Source: Aerolutibacter ruishenii
GTDB lineage: Bacteria; Pseudomonadota; Gammaproteobacteria; Xanthomonadales; Xanthomonadaceae
Direction: 5' to 3'
Length of the DNA: 42,261 nt
Assembly: GCF_007830115.1 (NCBI RefSeq)
Contig: NZ_VLKP01000009.1
Span: 1 to 42,261 of the forward strand
Each line of letters starts with the position of its first letter. The first letter of the stretch is position 1. Of the stretch, positions 34,389-42,184 are shown piece after piece. A program made the position numbers and the translations under genes. Under the pieces are notes generated by a model that was given only the letters and a program-made list of their open reading frames with translations, had not been told where the DNA came from and ran no database searches.

Positions 34389-35014
34389 TCCAGATCCTGA
34401 TCGCCGACGACCACGCCATCTTCCGCCAGGGGGTGCGCCGCGTCATCGAGTTCGCCGCGGACATGCGCGTGGTCAGCGAAGCCTCCAATGGCCGGGAAGT
34501 CCTCGAGAGCATTCGCAGCCAGGAGCCGGACATCCTGCTGCTGGACCTGGCCATGCCGAGTCCCAGCGGGATTGAACTCATCAAGCGGGTTCGCGAAGTC
34601 GCGCCCAGCCTGCCAATCCTGGTGCTCACCGTGCACAACGAGAGCGAGTTGGCCAGCCGCACGATCCGCGCCGGCGCCGCCGGTTACCTGACCAAGGACG
34701 GTGAGCCGGAGTTGCTGTTGGACGCGATCCGGACCGTGTCCAAGGGGGGCAACTACGTCGCGCAGCCGATTGCCGCCAAGCTGCTGTATGACCGCTTCGA
34801 CCGCGATGCCGCGCCACACCGCCTGCTGTCCGACCGGGAGTACCAGGTGTTCCTCAGGTTGGCGCGCGGCCTGGGCATCGGTGTGATCGCCGATGACCTG
34901 TACATCTCGCCGAAGACGGTCAGCACGCACAAGTTCCGGGTGCTGCAGAAGCTGGGGCTGAAGACAGAGGCTGAACTGGTGCGCTATGCAATCAGGCATC
35001 AGTTGGTGGACTGA
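34385..35014 (+). CDS. NarL/FixJ-type response regulator
   Basis: 209 residues. Receiver with acidic pasting site at DDH (8-10), phospho-Asp54 (ILLLDLAMPSPSGIEL), Thr in LVLTVHN and Lys in GYLTKDG. A LuxR-type helix-turn-helix at the C-terminus: LSDREYQVFLRLARGLGIGV then IADDLYISPKTVSTHKFRVL. ATGA overlap with the kinase gene makes a coupled two-component pair. Targets are unknown; the c-di-GMP genes immediately downstream on the same strand are natural candidates. Confidence 0.95.
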   Translation: MIQILIADDHAIFRQGVRRVIEFAADMRVVSEASNGREVLESIRSQEPDILLLDLAMPSPSGIELIKRVREVAPSLPILVLTVHNESELASRTIRAGAAGYLTKDGEPELLLDAIRTVSKGGNYVAQPIAAKLLYDRFDRDAAPHRLLSDREYQVFLRLARGLGIGVIADDLYISPKTVSTHKFRVLQKLGLKTEAELVRYAIRHQLVD

Positions 35015-35167
35015 CGTCCAGGACGGTCTTTCGCCAGTGCGGTCCATGGCGATCGCTCGATGCGGAGCAAATTAATCCTTCGCCTACACGTTGCCTAATC
35101 CACACCCGATTGGCGGGCGCCTTTTCTGGCGACAGAGTCGGACCTTCCAATGGGTGCTGCAGGCGAG

Positions 35168-35260
35168 ATGTGGATGACGATTCCCTCTTCGGCCGAAGGC
35201 TGGCCGACGGCGCATTCCGATACCTTGCCGCGGTGGCGGCCGGGCGAGGCGAGCCCATGA
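35168..35260 (+). CDS. Possible 30-residue upstream ORF (doubtful)
   Basis: ATG at 35168 (MWMTIPSSAEGWPTAHSDTL), stop overlapping the next ATG as ATGA. It could be a coupled leader or chance; no clear ribosome site and no known family. Confidence 0.2.
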   Translation: MWMTIPSSAEGWPTAHSDTLPRWRPGEASP

Positions 35261-35658
35261 GTGCGCCCACCCGGGTCAGATCGCCGCGGCCCTCCGCGGG
35301 CGGACGCACCTCCATGCCGCTCGTGGCCGTCAATGGCGGATTCGCCACGCTTGCACGCGTGGCGCGCGCGGTGAAACGGCGGCCAGGGGGCTCGGTCCTG
35401 GACGATCTGGGCGCTTTCGCCTGCCAGGTGGAGACCGTGCTCGCATACGCCCGCCATGGGCACCTGCGGTTGGACGACGAAGTCACGACGCTGTTGCTCC
35501 GGTGCGGCAGCCACCTTGAGCAATGGAGTGTCTTCGCAGCCCGGCGACTGGACGCAGGCATCCGGTTCGAGCGCGAAATGCTGTCGGAAGCACTATCGGA
35601 CCTGCTGGAAACGGCAAGTGTGGCCGCGATGGACGCGTATGAGCATTCCGTCGGCTGA
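35257..35658 (+). CDS. HPt-like protein lacking the phospho-accepting His
   Basis: 133 residues from the ATG at 35257; upstream in-frame TTG starts exist but give a low-complexity extension. The stretch LARVARAVKRRPGGSVLDDL followed by GAFACQVETVLAYARHGHLR and LDDEVTTLLLRCGSHLEQW lines up by eye with the CheA P1/HPt domain (AHTIKGGSGMLGL..L..LAH..E.LL...R.G...L...). The His position of that motif is Arg and the following GG is RR. If so, it is a phosphotransfer-dead HPt relative. It lies after a NarL-type pair and overlaps the following GGDEF-EAL gene by 20 nt. The assignment is by pattern only. Confidence 0.55.
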   Translation: MSAPTRVRSPRPSAGGRTSMPLVAVNGGFATLARVARAVKRRPGGSVLDDLGAFACQVETVLAYARHGHLRLDDEVTTLLLRCGSHLEQWSVFAARRLDAGIRFEREMLSEALSDLLETASVAAMDAYEHSVG

Positions 35659-37948
35659 GCGCGTGCTTTGGCCGGTGGAGAAGGGTCCCTGGCCGCGGAT
35701 CGCACTCGCGTTGCTGCTGGCGGTGCCGCTGCTCGCCTGGACGCAGGCAGTCGGCATGGCGCCGCCGACGCAATGGATGCAACCATTGCATGCGACCACC
35801 AGCCTGTTGGCGACCACGGTCGCCTTTGCCATCGCCATCCTCGCGTGGCTGATTCGCATTCTTTACCGTGACGGCATATCGCTGCCGTTGGTCTGGGCGT
35901 TCTGTGCGATGGCGGTGCTCGAGCTGGCATGGACCCTGACCGCAGCGGACGACACGGCGGCGGGAAAGATGCAGCACTCGCCATTCGCCAACAGCGGGGC
36001 CGTAGTGGGGATGGCGTTGGTGCTGGGCATGGCCTGGTCACACCGGAGCGATGCCTGGACCAGGCCCGCCTTGGCCAGTGCGGGTCTGGTGCTGCTGGCG
36101 AGTGCCGGTTTCATGTTGGTTGGCAGCGGGTCGGATTCCTCGGCGGTCCTGGGGGGTGGCTACAAGCTGGCGGCCTATGCGCTCATCCTGTGCGGCCTGT
36201 GCCGCGGGCAGCAGCGCAAGTGGCACCAGCGATCCGACCCGGTGCGCCAAGAGGCCGGCGCCCACGACCGGCATTACCGCACGATCATCAACAGTGCTCC
36301 CGATGTCATCCTGCTGGCCGATGCCGAGGGCATGATCCGCGCCTGCAACAACCGATGCGAGCAGCTGTTTGGTTACGAACGTGCTGAACTGATTGGCAAA
36401 CCGGTGGAAGTATTGCTGCCCGAGCGCTACCGCGAGCGTCACGTCGGCCACCGCACCCGCTTCGATCCGACCGTGCATGGCCATGCCATGATGGGGGGGC
36501 GCGAGATCCTGGGGCGGCACCGTGACGGCAGCGAGATTCCCCTCGGTATCTCGCTTAGCCCTTTGTCCGGCGACGATTCCGGGCGCGTCATCGCCTTCAT
36601 CCGCGATATCCGCGAACGGGTGAATATGCGGCAAGCCTTGATGGACCAGGCGCGCCGGGATGCGCTGACAGAGCTTCCCAACCGGATGCATTTCACGGCG
36701 CAACTGGCACAGACGATTGCCTCGACAGGGGATGGACTGCGGGTTGGCGTCATCCTGGTCGGCCTCGACAACTTCAAAAGCATCAACGAAAGTCGGGGGC
36801 ACCCCTACGGCGACCAGTTGCTGGTGCTGGTTGCGCGTGCCTTGGGCGGCCTTGTGCCGGGTGGTGGTGTGCTCGCCAGGATGGGAGGCGACGAGTTCGC
36901 GATCCTGCTGCCGGAACTCGAGGATGCCCAACCCGCACTGGATGTCTGTACCGACGTGCTGGAGGTGTTGCGGCGGCCGTTCGAGCTCGATGGCCACAGT
37001 ACTCCCAGCGGGGCTAGCATGGGGATCGCGCTGTATCCCGACGATGCCGATGACCACGATGGGTTGCTCCGGCGTGCGGATATCGCGCTGTTCCAGGCCA
37101 AGTCCGAGGGCCGCGGTTGCGTCAGGCGCTTCGATCGAGGGCTGGAGGTTCGCATCGCCGACAGGTTTGGACTGCAATCACTCCTGCTCGAGGCGCTCGC
37201 GGAGGATCAGTTCCGTTTGCACTACCAGCCCCAGGTTTCGCTCACGGATGGCCACATCTGCGGGTTCGAGGCGCTGTTGCGCTGGACCCATCCCGTGCGC
37301 GGACCGATTGACCCCGGGCAATTCGTGCCGGTGGCGGAGGCAAGCGGGTTGATCGTCCCTATCGGCAACTGGGTACTCGACGAGGCGTGCAGGCAGATCG
37401 GCGAGTTGCACCGCCGTGGCATTGCGCGACCGATTGCCGTCAACCTTTCAGCCCACCAGTTGCACCAGTCGGACCTGGTGCAGCGCGTCTCCGCGGCCCT
37501 CCAGAGCAACGCCATTCCCGCCCAGCTGCTCGAACTCGAGCTTACCGAAAGCGCCGTCATGCGGGATCCCCACCGCGTGACCCAGACCTTGCAGCGACTC
37601 AGTGAGCTGGGCGTGCGGTTGGCGCTTGACGACTTTGGTACCGGTTATTCCTCGCTCGCCTACTTGAAGGACTTCCCGTTGCATAAGCTCAAGGTCGATC
37701 GCTCGTTCATCGTGGACCTGGAAGGTACCGGCAATGGCGTGGCCATCGTGAAGGGCGTCATAGGCCTGGCCCACAGCCTTGGCCTGACGGTGCTGGCCGA
37801 GGGAGTGGAAACCGAGCGGCAGCGGATCATCCTGCAGCAAGCCGGCTGCGACGAGTTCCAAGGCTGGTTGTTCAGCCGGGCCTTGCCGGAGGATGCGCTT
37901 TGGCCGCTGCTGAGCGGCGAGGGCGCGCGCGAATGCGTTTCGCAATAG
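35639..37948 (+). CDS. Membrane PAS-GGDEF-EAL protein, probable c-di-GMP phosphodiesterase
   Basis: 769 residues from the ATG at 35639 (MSIPSAERVLWPVEKGPWPR). Five or so TM helices (20-190), PAS (210-330), GGDEF (338-500), EAL (505-765). The EAL domain is complete: EALLRW (544-549), VNLSAHQ, ELTESAV, DDFGTGYSS, LKVDRSF, AEGVET, GCDEFQG. The GGDEF motif itself is intact (416-420), but the first Asp of the usual DxD metal site is Gly375 (VGLDNFKSIN) and no RxxD inhibitory site precedes it, so cyclase activity is doubtful. Expected to be mainly a phosphodiesterase, with GGDEF possibly as a GTP sensor. 31 nt before the cyclase gene. Confidence 0.9.
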   Translation: MSIPSAERVLWPVEKGPWPRIALALLLAVPLLAWTQAVGMAPPTQWMQPLHATTSLLATTVAFAIAILAWLIRILYRDGISLPLVWAFCAMAVLELAWTLTAADDTAAGKMQHSPFANSGAVVGMALVLGMAWSHRSDAWTRPALASAGLVLLASAGFMLVGSGSDSSAVLGGGYKLAAYALILCGLCRGQQRKWHQRSDPVRQEAGAHDRHYRTIINSAPDVILLADAEGMIRACNNRCEQLFGYERAELIGKPVEVLLPERYRERHVGHRTRFDPTVHGHAMMGGREILGRHRDGSEIPLGISLSPLSGDDSGRVIAFIRDIRERVNMRQALMDQARRDALTELPNRMHFTAQLAQTIASTGDGLRVGVILVGLDNFKSINESRGHPYGDQLLVLVARALGGLVPGGGVLARMGGDEFAILLPELEDAQPALDVCTDVLEVLRRPFELDGHSTPSGASMGIALYPDDADDHDGLLRRADIALFQAKSEGRGCVRRFDRGLEVRIADRFGLQSLLLEALAEDQFRLHYQPQVSLTDGHICGFEALLRWTHPVRGPIDPGQFVPVAEASGLIVPIGNWVLDEACRQIGELHRRGIARPIAVNLSAHQLHQSDLVQRVSAALQSNAIPAQLLELELTESAVMRDPHRVTQTLQRLSELGVRLALDDFGTGYSSLAYLKDFPLHKLKVDRSFIVDLEGTGNGVAIVKGVIGLAHSLGLTVLAEGVETERQRIILQQAGCDEFQGWLFSRALPEDALWPLLSGEGARECVSQ

Positions 37949-37979
37949 CGTTGTCGCGCGACGTCGCAGTCGGACAGGC

Positions 37980-39404
37980 ATGGGCGAGGCGTGCGTCATG
38001 CCGTTGAGCACCTGGGGAATGGAGCATGACGCCGACATCGTGCGGCGGTTCGAGGTGTTCTCGCAGGTGGCCGGACTGGTCATGATCGGGTTCGGGTTGG
38101 CAGTGCTGCTTGGCTGGTCCCACGACTTTTCGCTGACGGGCGCGGCAATCGTAGGGCGGTGGGATATGAAGCCCGGTGCCGCGATCGGTTTCATGATGGC
38201 TGGGGTCGCCTTGCTCCTGAGTCGAAATCGCGGGCGGGTACCGCAGGCGGCTGGTCGGATGCTCTCTTTGTCCGTGCTTGTGCTGGGGGCGCTCACCCTG
38301 GTCGAGTACCTGTGGACGTTGGATTTGGGGATCGATCATTTGTTCGATGACGTCGACGCGCATCGCTTGGGCCGGCCGCCAGGGCGGATTGCGGAACTTG
38401 CCGCGTTGGCCTTCGTCTTCCTGGGAGGGGTGGGATACCTGGTGTCCGTTCGCCGCGGGCTGTGGTTGAGGGAATGCCTTGCGATTGGGGTAATCGCCAT
38501 CGCGATGACCGGAATGGCGTCTTATGGCTTCGCGCTGGCCGGCCAGGGCAACGATCTGTTTGCCCATATGCCCATCCATACGTCGCTGATGCTTTTGCTG
38601 GGTGCACTGGGGTGGATGTCCTCGGTGCCGACCACGGGGCTGACCAGTGTCGCAACAGCCAACAGCCTGGGCGGCGCTTTTGCCCGTCGGCTGTTGCTCC
38701 CGGCCCTGCTCCTGCCCGTGGCGTTCTCGTTCGTGTTCAAGGCGCTGCAGTCGCGGTTCGGCGTTTCCGAGGTGTTTGCGTCCGTGCTGGCGGCCCTGTT
38801 TACCGGTGGCACGGTGTCGTGGACGATCTGGTGGGTTGCGGCACTGCTCGACCGGGTAGAACGCCAGCGATGTGAGTCCAAGGTGCTTCGCAACGATGCC
38901 AGCACCGATGCACTCACCGGGCTGGCGAACCGCCGCGCCTTTGACGCCGCGCTGGCCGGGCTGGTGGCGAAGCAGCGCGAGCACGAGTTCGCGTTTTCCC
39001 TGCTGATGCTCGACCTGGACCGTTTCAAGACATACAACGACACGTTCGGTCACCCGGCGGGTGACGACGTGATGCGCCTCACCGGCCATCTCCTCGTCTC
39101 GGCGCTACGCCCCCAGGATGTGCCCGCGCGCTACGGTGGCGAGGAGTTCGCGGTTCTGCTCCCCAACACCACCGCTGAGCAGGCAAGGGACGTGGCGCTG
39201 CGCATCCTCGATGATTTTCGCGCGTTCCCGTGGAAGCATCGTGCCGTCACCGTGAGTATCGGCGCAGCTCAAGCGCGGGAGGGCGAGGATGGGGCCGCCT
39301 TGGTTCATCGCGCCGATAGCGCCCTCTACGTGGCAAAGCGTGCCGGCCGGAACCGGTTGATGATGGCGCAGTGCTACCCGTTGCCGGTGGCCTTGGGTGC
39401 GTGA
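37980..39404 (+). CDS. Membrane-bound diguanylate cyclase
   Basis: 474 residues (or about 468 from the ATG at 37998, which has a better spaced GAGG). Six or more TM helices fill residues 28-290. The GGDEF domain (300-465) has an intact active site: DLD (345-347), NDTFGHPAGDDV and GGEEF (386-390). The inhibitory I-site RxxD is present five residues before it (RPQD, 377-380). It should make c-di-GMP with product feedback. Same strand and 31 nt after the EAL gene, so the pair may set a local c-di-GMP level with opposite activities. A GEMM-type riboswitch candidate follows 250 nt downstream. Confidence 0.92.
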   Translation: MGEACVMPLSTWGMEHDADIVRRFEVFSQVAGLVMIGFGLAVLLGWSHDFSLTGAAIVGRWDMKPGAAIGFMMAGVALLLSRNRGRVPQAAGRMLSLSVLVLGALTLVEYLWTLDLGIDHLFDDVDAHRLGRPPGRIAELAALAFVFLGGVGYLVSVRRGLWLRECLAIGVIAIAMTGMASYGFALAGQGNDLFAHMPIHTSLMLLLGALGWMSSVPTTGLTSVATANSLGGAFARRLLLPALLLPVAFSFVFKALQSRFGVSEVFASVLAALFTGGTVSWTIWWVAALLDRVERQRCESKVLRNDASTDALTGLANRRAFDAALAGLVAKQREHEFAFSLLMLDLDRFKTYNDTFGHPAGDDVMRLTGHLLVSALRPQDVPARYGGEEFAVLLPNTTAEQARDVALRILDDFRAFPWKHRAVTVSIGAAQAREGEDGAALVHRADSALYVAKRAGRNRLMMAQCYPLPVALGA

Positions 39405-39655
39405 TCGGCACGGGCACGGGCATGGGCATGGGCATGGGCACTGGTTGGTCGGGAGCCCCTGCCAACGCCAAGCGCAAAGCCACCCTTGGCCAGGCCTGGC
39501 CGCATTTGACGGTTCAACAATCGTCGGGACCTGGCCGTTGCGGCAAGCGTGGCCGGAACGCGGGGGTTAACCCGTATCGGAAAGTGGGCGGCGCATCGAC
39601 CTCAGCCGGCGTTCCCCCCTGTACCCGGCGTCGATCGTGGCCCGCGGCACAGGCT
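39405..39655. other. Intergenic region after the cyclase gene
   Basis: About 250 nt without a supported gene. It begins with a hexamer repeat (39411-39452). A TTGACG (39508-39513) can be read as a -35 but no matching -10 is convincing. It should hold the promoter for the riboswitch candidate if that is transcribed on its own. Confidence 0.4.
39411..39452. repeat. Hexamer tandem repeat (GGGCAC/GGGCAT)
   Basis: About six imperfect copies of GGGCAY in a row just after the diguanylate cyclase stop. Non-coding. Confidence 0.75.
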
Positions 39656-39757
39656 CGCGCGGTACGAAATGGCACGGCGGGTGCAAGCCCGCTTCGCAAA
39701 ACTTCGGGTCCGGACGCTCAGGATGAGTGGCGGGCGGCCGGGTTACCTCACCGCGTG
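39656..39757 (+). ncRNA. Candidate class I cyclic-di-GMP riboswitch (GEMM-I)
   Basis: P1 closes with CGCGCGGT (39656-39663) and ACCGCGTG (39750-39757), eight pairs with one G-U. Inside are ACGAAATGGCA, then P2 GCGGGT/GCCCGC (39677-39692) capped by a GNRA loop GCAA, then CGCAAA (39695-39700) and CGGGTC (39705-39710). P3 is GTCC/GGGC plus CGCTC/GAGTG around an internal loop and AGGAT loop (39708-39735), followed by GGCCGGGTTACC (39736-39747). GEMM-I RNAs share this order: GGCA, GNRA-capped P2, ACGCAAAG, CGGGTC, P3, AGCCGGGTTRCC, and the GGCA-to-CGCAAA distance (24 nt) agrees. The GGC/GCC pairing below P2 is not conserved here, so ligand binding needs proof. The two c-di-GMP enzymes are just upstream. 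Confidence 0.6.
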
Positions 39758-39788
39758 GGCCTGTCCGCATTTGCCTTGTCCGCGGGCA

Positions 39789-39803
39789 GCCAACCGCGTT
39801 GGC
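39789..39803. terminator. Hairpin between riboswitch candidate and thiS 3' end
   Basis: GCCAAC (39789-39794), loop CGC, GTTGGC (39798-39803), next to the palindrome GCATATGC. It lies 7 nt after the thiS stop (minus strand). No U-run on either side, so it is a weak terminator candidate for thiS or part of the riboswitch expression platform. Confidence 0.35.
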
Positions 39804-39809
39804 ATATGC

Positions 39810-40010
39810 TCAGCCGCCCCCCAGGGCGTGCACGATCTCGACCCGGTCGCCGTCGCCCAGCACCCACCCGGCATGACGGCTGCGCGGCACGATCTCGCCG
39901 TTGACCTCCACCGCGACGCGCCGGTGTTCCAGTCCCTCGGATTGCAACAGCGACAGCACCGTTGCCGATGCGGTCAGGTGGCGGGGCTCTCCGTTCAACA
40001 CGATGTCCAT
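39810..40010 (-). CDS. thiS: Sulfur carrier protein ThiS
   Basis: 66 residues from the ATG at 40010 (MDIVLNGEPRHLTASATVLS), ubiquitin-like, with EHRRVAVEVNGEIVPRSRHA and the essential C-terminal Gly-Gly (VEIVHALGGG). The terminal glycine is adenylated and converted to a thiocarboxylate that gives sulfur to ThiG. It stands alone: thiG is 7.9 kb further along the same strand. Its transcript would be antisense to any transcript running from the riboswitch candidate to the esterase gene. Confidence 0.95.
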   Translation of the reverse strand: MDIVLNGEPRHLTASATVLSLLQSEGLEHRRVAVEVNGEIVPRSRHAGWVLGDGDRVEIVHALGGG

Positions 40011-40191
40011 GCGCGTATTGTCGTCGCTTCCTCGCCGAGGAGCCAGTCGCGAGGTGGCCAGGTGCGGTGGGCAAATGTCGCGGTGCACCTTGTCGCGCGG
40101 CGGCCGGCGTGTTTCGATGGGCCATCCGCGTGGGTATGTTGCAGGGGTGTGCCCGTCGCGATCGTTCGCATCACCATTTCCAGGGACAGAC
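40011..40191. other. Divergent intergenic region thiS / GDSL autotransporter
   Basis: 181 nt. A weak sigma-70-like pair for the esterase can be drawn (TTTCGA, 17-nt spacer, TATGTT near 40,115-40,143). An AGGGAC ribosome site lies 6 nt before the esterase ATG. No clear promoter for thiS was found. Confidence 0.35.
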
Positions 40192-42036
40192 ATGAAGAAG
40201 ATTGTTCGTTCGGCGCTCGCAGCGGCGCTGGCACTGGCGGCTGCGCCGGCGCTTGCCCAGACCTACTCCCAGACCGTATTTTTCGGCGACAGCCTGACGG
40301 ACTCCGGCTTCTACCGGCCGTTCCTGGTCCAGCAGAACCCGCAGGCAGCGATCCTGGGCAGGTTCACCACCAACCCGGGCCTGGTCTGGTCGGAGTATCT
40401 GGCGGACTTCTATGGCACAGGTGCGGCACCGGCCTGGGGCCTGACCACCACCGGCATCGTCAATGGCACCGGCACCAACTATGCCGCGGGTGGCGCACGG
40501 ATCACCCTGCAGCCGGGCTTCCGGCCGCAGCCGCCCACCAGCGCGGCACCCTCGCTGGCGATGCAGGTCAACGCCTACCTGGCGCGCAACGGCGGCCGGG
40601 CGGATCCCAACGCCCTGTACACCGTGTGGGGCGGTGCCAATGACCTGTTCTTCCACATCAATGGCCTGACCACCCAGCAGCAGTTCCTGACCGCCGCGGT
40701 GGAGCAGATCGGTCTGGTCGGCAAGCTGCAGGGCGCTGGCGCCCGCTACGTCCTGGTGCCGACCATGCCTGACGTGGGCACCACGCCACTCGGCCTGTCA
40801 CTGGGTGCGGCCAACGCCGCCGGTATCAGCGCGCTGGTCGGCGGCTACAACCAGACGCTGTTCGGCGGACTGGCACAGGGCGGGCTGCGGGTGATTCCGC
40901 TCAACACCTTCGCCCTGTTGCGGGAAATCTCCGCCTCGCCCAGCGTGTATGGCTTCGGCAACGTCACGCAGGCAGCGTGCGGTGCGACCAGCGCGCTGAT
41001 CTGCAGCCCCGCTGATTACCCCGCGGGCGCGCAGGAGTCGTATCTCTATGCGGACAATGTCCATCCCACCGCGGCGACGCACCGGATGCTGGCCGAATAC
41101 GCCGTGTCGGTGCTGGAAGGTCCGCGCCAGGTGGCGTTGCTGCCCAATGCCGCATCGATGGTCGGCCGTGCGCGCGCCGAGCGCGTCGCGGCGCAACTGG
41201 ACCCGGCGGAGAGCGATGGCCTGCGCTGGTGGGCGGACGTGCGTGGCGACTTCCAGCGCTACGGCAAGGGCGACACCTACGACGGCGCAGGCCCGACGCT
41301 GACCGTGGGCGCCAGCTGGACGCGCGGCGACCTGGTGTTCGGCGCCTTTGGTGGCTACGGCCAGCAGTCGCAGGACTGGGGGCGGCGCGGCGGCAGCTTC
41401 GACCAGTCTGATGCCAGCCTGGGCGGCTTCGTCGGCTGGAAGGCCGACAGCGGCCTGTGGGTCAACGCCCAGGCCAGCTACAGCCAGCTGGGCTTCGATA
41501 CCGACCGGGACGTGGTCCTGGGGCCGGCGACCCGCACCCATGAGGGCTCCGCGGACGGCAGCAATGTCAGCATTGGCGCCAGCGCCGGTTGGGAGTTCGG
41601 CTGGGGCGCCTTGCGCCACGGCCCGGTGATCGCCGTGCTGTCGCAGAAGATCGAGATCGATGCGTTCGCCGAGAGCGACCCGGCGCTGTCGACTTCGCTG
41701 GCCTATCCGGAGCAGAGCTTCGATTCGCTGATCGGCTCGGTGGGCTGGCAGTTCAGCGGCACCATCCACGAGCATCTGAAGCCCTATGCCCGCGTGACCT
41801 GGGACGAGGAGTTCGAGGACGCGCCGGCCGAGGCGTTCGCGCAACTGCAGTCCATGTCCGTCACGCTGCCCTACGCAGTGCCGGGCCATCGCTTCGACCA
41901 GACGTACGGAACGCTGACGTTCGGTGCGCGTACCCAGTTGATGGGCATGGATGCCAACCTCGGCACCAGCGTCACCGTTGGCCAGGAAGGCGGCAACCAC
42001 GCCACCGTGTTCGCCACCATGGGCATGGGCTTCTGA
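40192..42036 (+). CDS. GDSL-type esterase/lipase autotransporter
   Basis: 614 residues from the ATG at 40192, set by a signal peptide (MKKIVRSALAAALALAAAPA, cut after LAQ). The frame is open upstream but antisense to thiS. The passenger (residues 24-320) is a GDSL esterase: block I VFFGDSLTDSGF with the nucleophilic Ser, block III GGANDLFFH, block V DNVHPTAATH with the catalytic Asp and His. The C-terminal 280 residues form the autotransporter beta-barrel, ending in alternating strands and a terminal Phe (ATMGMGF). It resembles the EstA type: an outer-membrane-anchored esterase facing outward, linked in Pseudomonas to motility and rhamnolipid production. Natural substrate unknown. Confidence 0.94.
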   Translation: MKKIVRSALAAALALAAAPALAQTYSQTVFFGDSLTDSGFYRPFLVQQNPQAAILGRFTTNPGLVWSEYLADFYGTGAAPAWGLTTTGIVNGTGTNYAAGGARITLQPGFRPQPPTSAAPSLAMQVNAYLARNGGRADPNALYTVWGGANDLFFHINGLTTQQQFLTAAVEQIGLVGKLQGAGARYVLVPTMPDVGTTPLGLSLGAANAAGISALVGGYNQTLFGGLAQGGLRVIPLNTFALLREISASPSVYGFGNVTQAACGATSALICSPADYPAGAQESYLYADNVHPTAATHRMLAEYAVSVLEGPRQVALLPNAASMVGRARAERVAAQLDPAESDGLRWWADVRGDFQRYGKGDTYDGAGPTLTVGASWTRGDLVFGAFGGYGQQSQDWGRRGGSFDQSDASLGGFVGWKADSGLWVNAQASYSQLGFDTDRDVVLGPATRTHEGSADGSNVSIGASAGWEFGWGALRHGPVIAVLSQKIEIDAFAESDPALSTSLAYPEQSFDSLIGSVGWQFSGTIHEHLKPYARVTWDEEFEDAPAEAFAQLQSMSVTLPYAVPGHRFDQTYGTLTFGARTQLMGMDANLGTSVTVGQEGGNHATVFATMGMGF

Positions 42037-42045
42037 GTGCGACAT

Positions 42046-42070
42046 GCGGCGCCCGCGGGCCGGGCGCCGC
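42046..42070 (+). terminator. Terminator-like hairpin after the esterase gene
   Basis: GCGGCGCCCG and CGGGCGCCGC form a perfect 10-bp stem with a 5-nt loop, 9 nt after the stop codon. The tail is not U-rich. Confidence 0.65.
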
Positions 42071-42071
42071 G

Positions 42072-42101
42072 TTGCCAAGTGCGTGGCCCGCGGCATAGAC
42101 T
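42072..42101 (+). promoter_or_regulatory. Promoter of tRNA-Gly
   Basis: TTGCCA and TAGACT separated by 18 bases, the latter 9 bases before the tRNA's first base, a fitting sigma-70 arrangement. Confidence 0.5.
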
Positions 42102-42110
42102 GGTGCGGTC

Positions 42111-42184
42111 GCGGGTGTAGTTCAATGGTAGAACTGCAGCTTCCCAAGCTGCTAGCGTGGGTTCGATTCCCATCACCCGCTCCA
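42111..42184 (+). tRNA. tRNA-Gly (anticodon CCC)
   Basis: 74 bases including an encoded CCA. Acceptor GCGGGTG pairs with CACCCGC; D-arm TAGTTCAATGGTAGA; anticodon stem GCAGC/GCTGC around TTCCCAA (anticodon CCC); T-arm GTGGGTTCGATTCCCAT. It decodes GGG. tRNA-Gly 3' ends are frequent integration sites. Confidence 0.97.

Noticed and set aside
39656-39757. Reading the structured region as a cobalamin riboswitch because of GGTGCAAGCCCGC
   Set aside because: The B12-box order (GCCACTG and the GGGAA element) is missing, while the GEMM-I blocks occur in order with a closing helix.
39901-40191. N-terminal extension of the esterase autotransporter
   Set aside because: It is antisense to thiS, and the signal peptide begins at the ATG at 40192 with a ribosome site before it.
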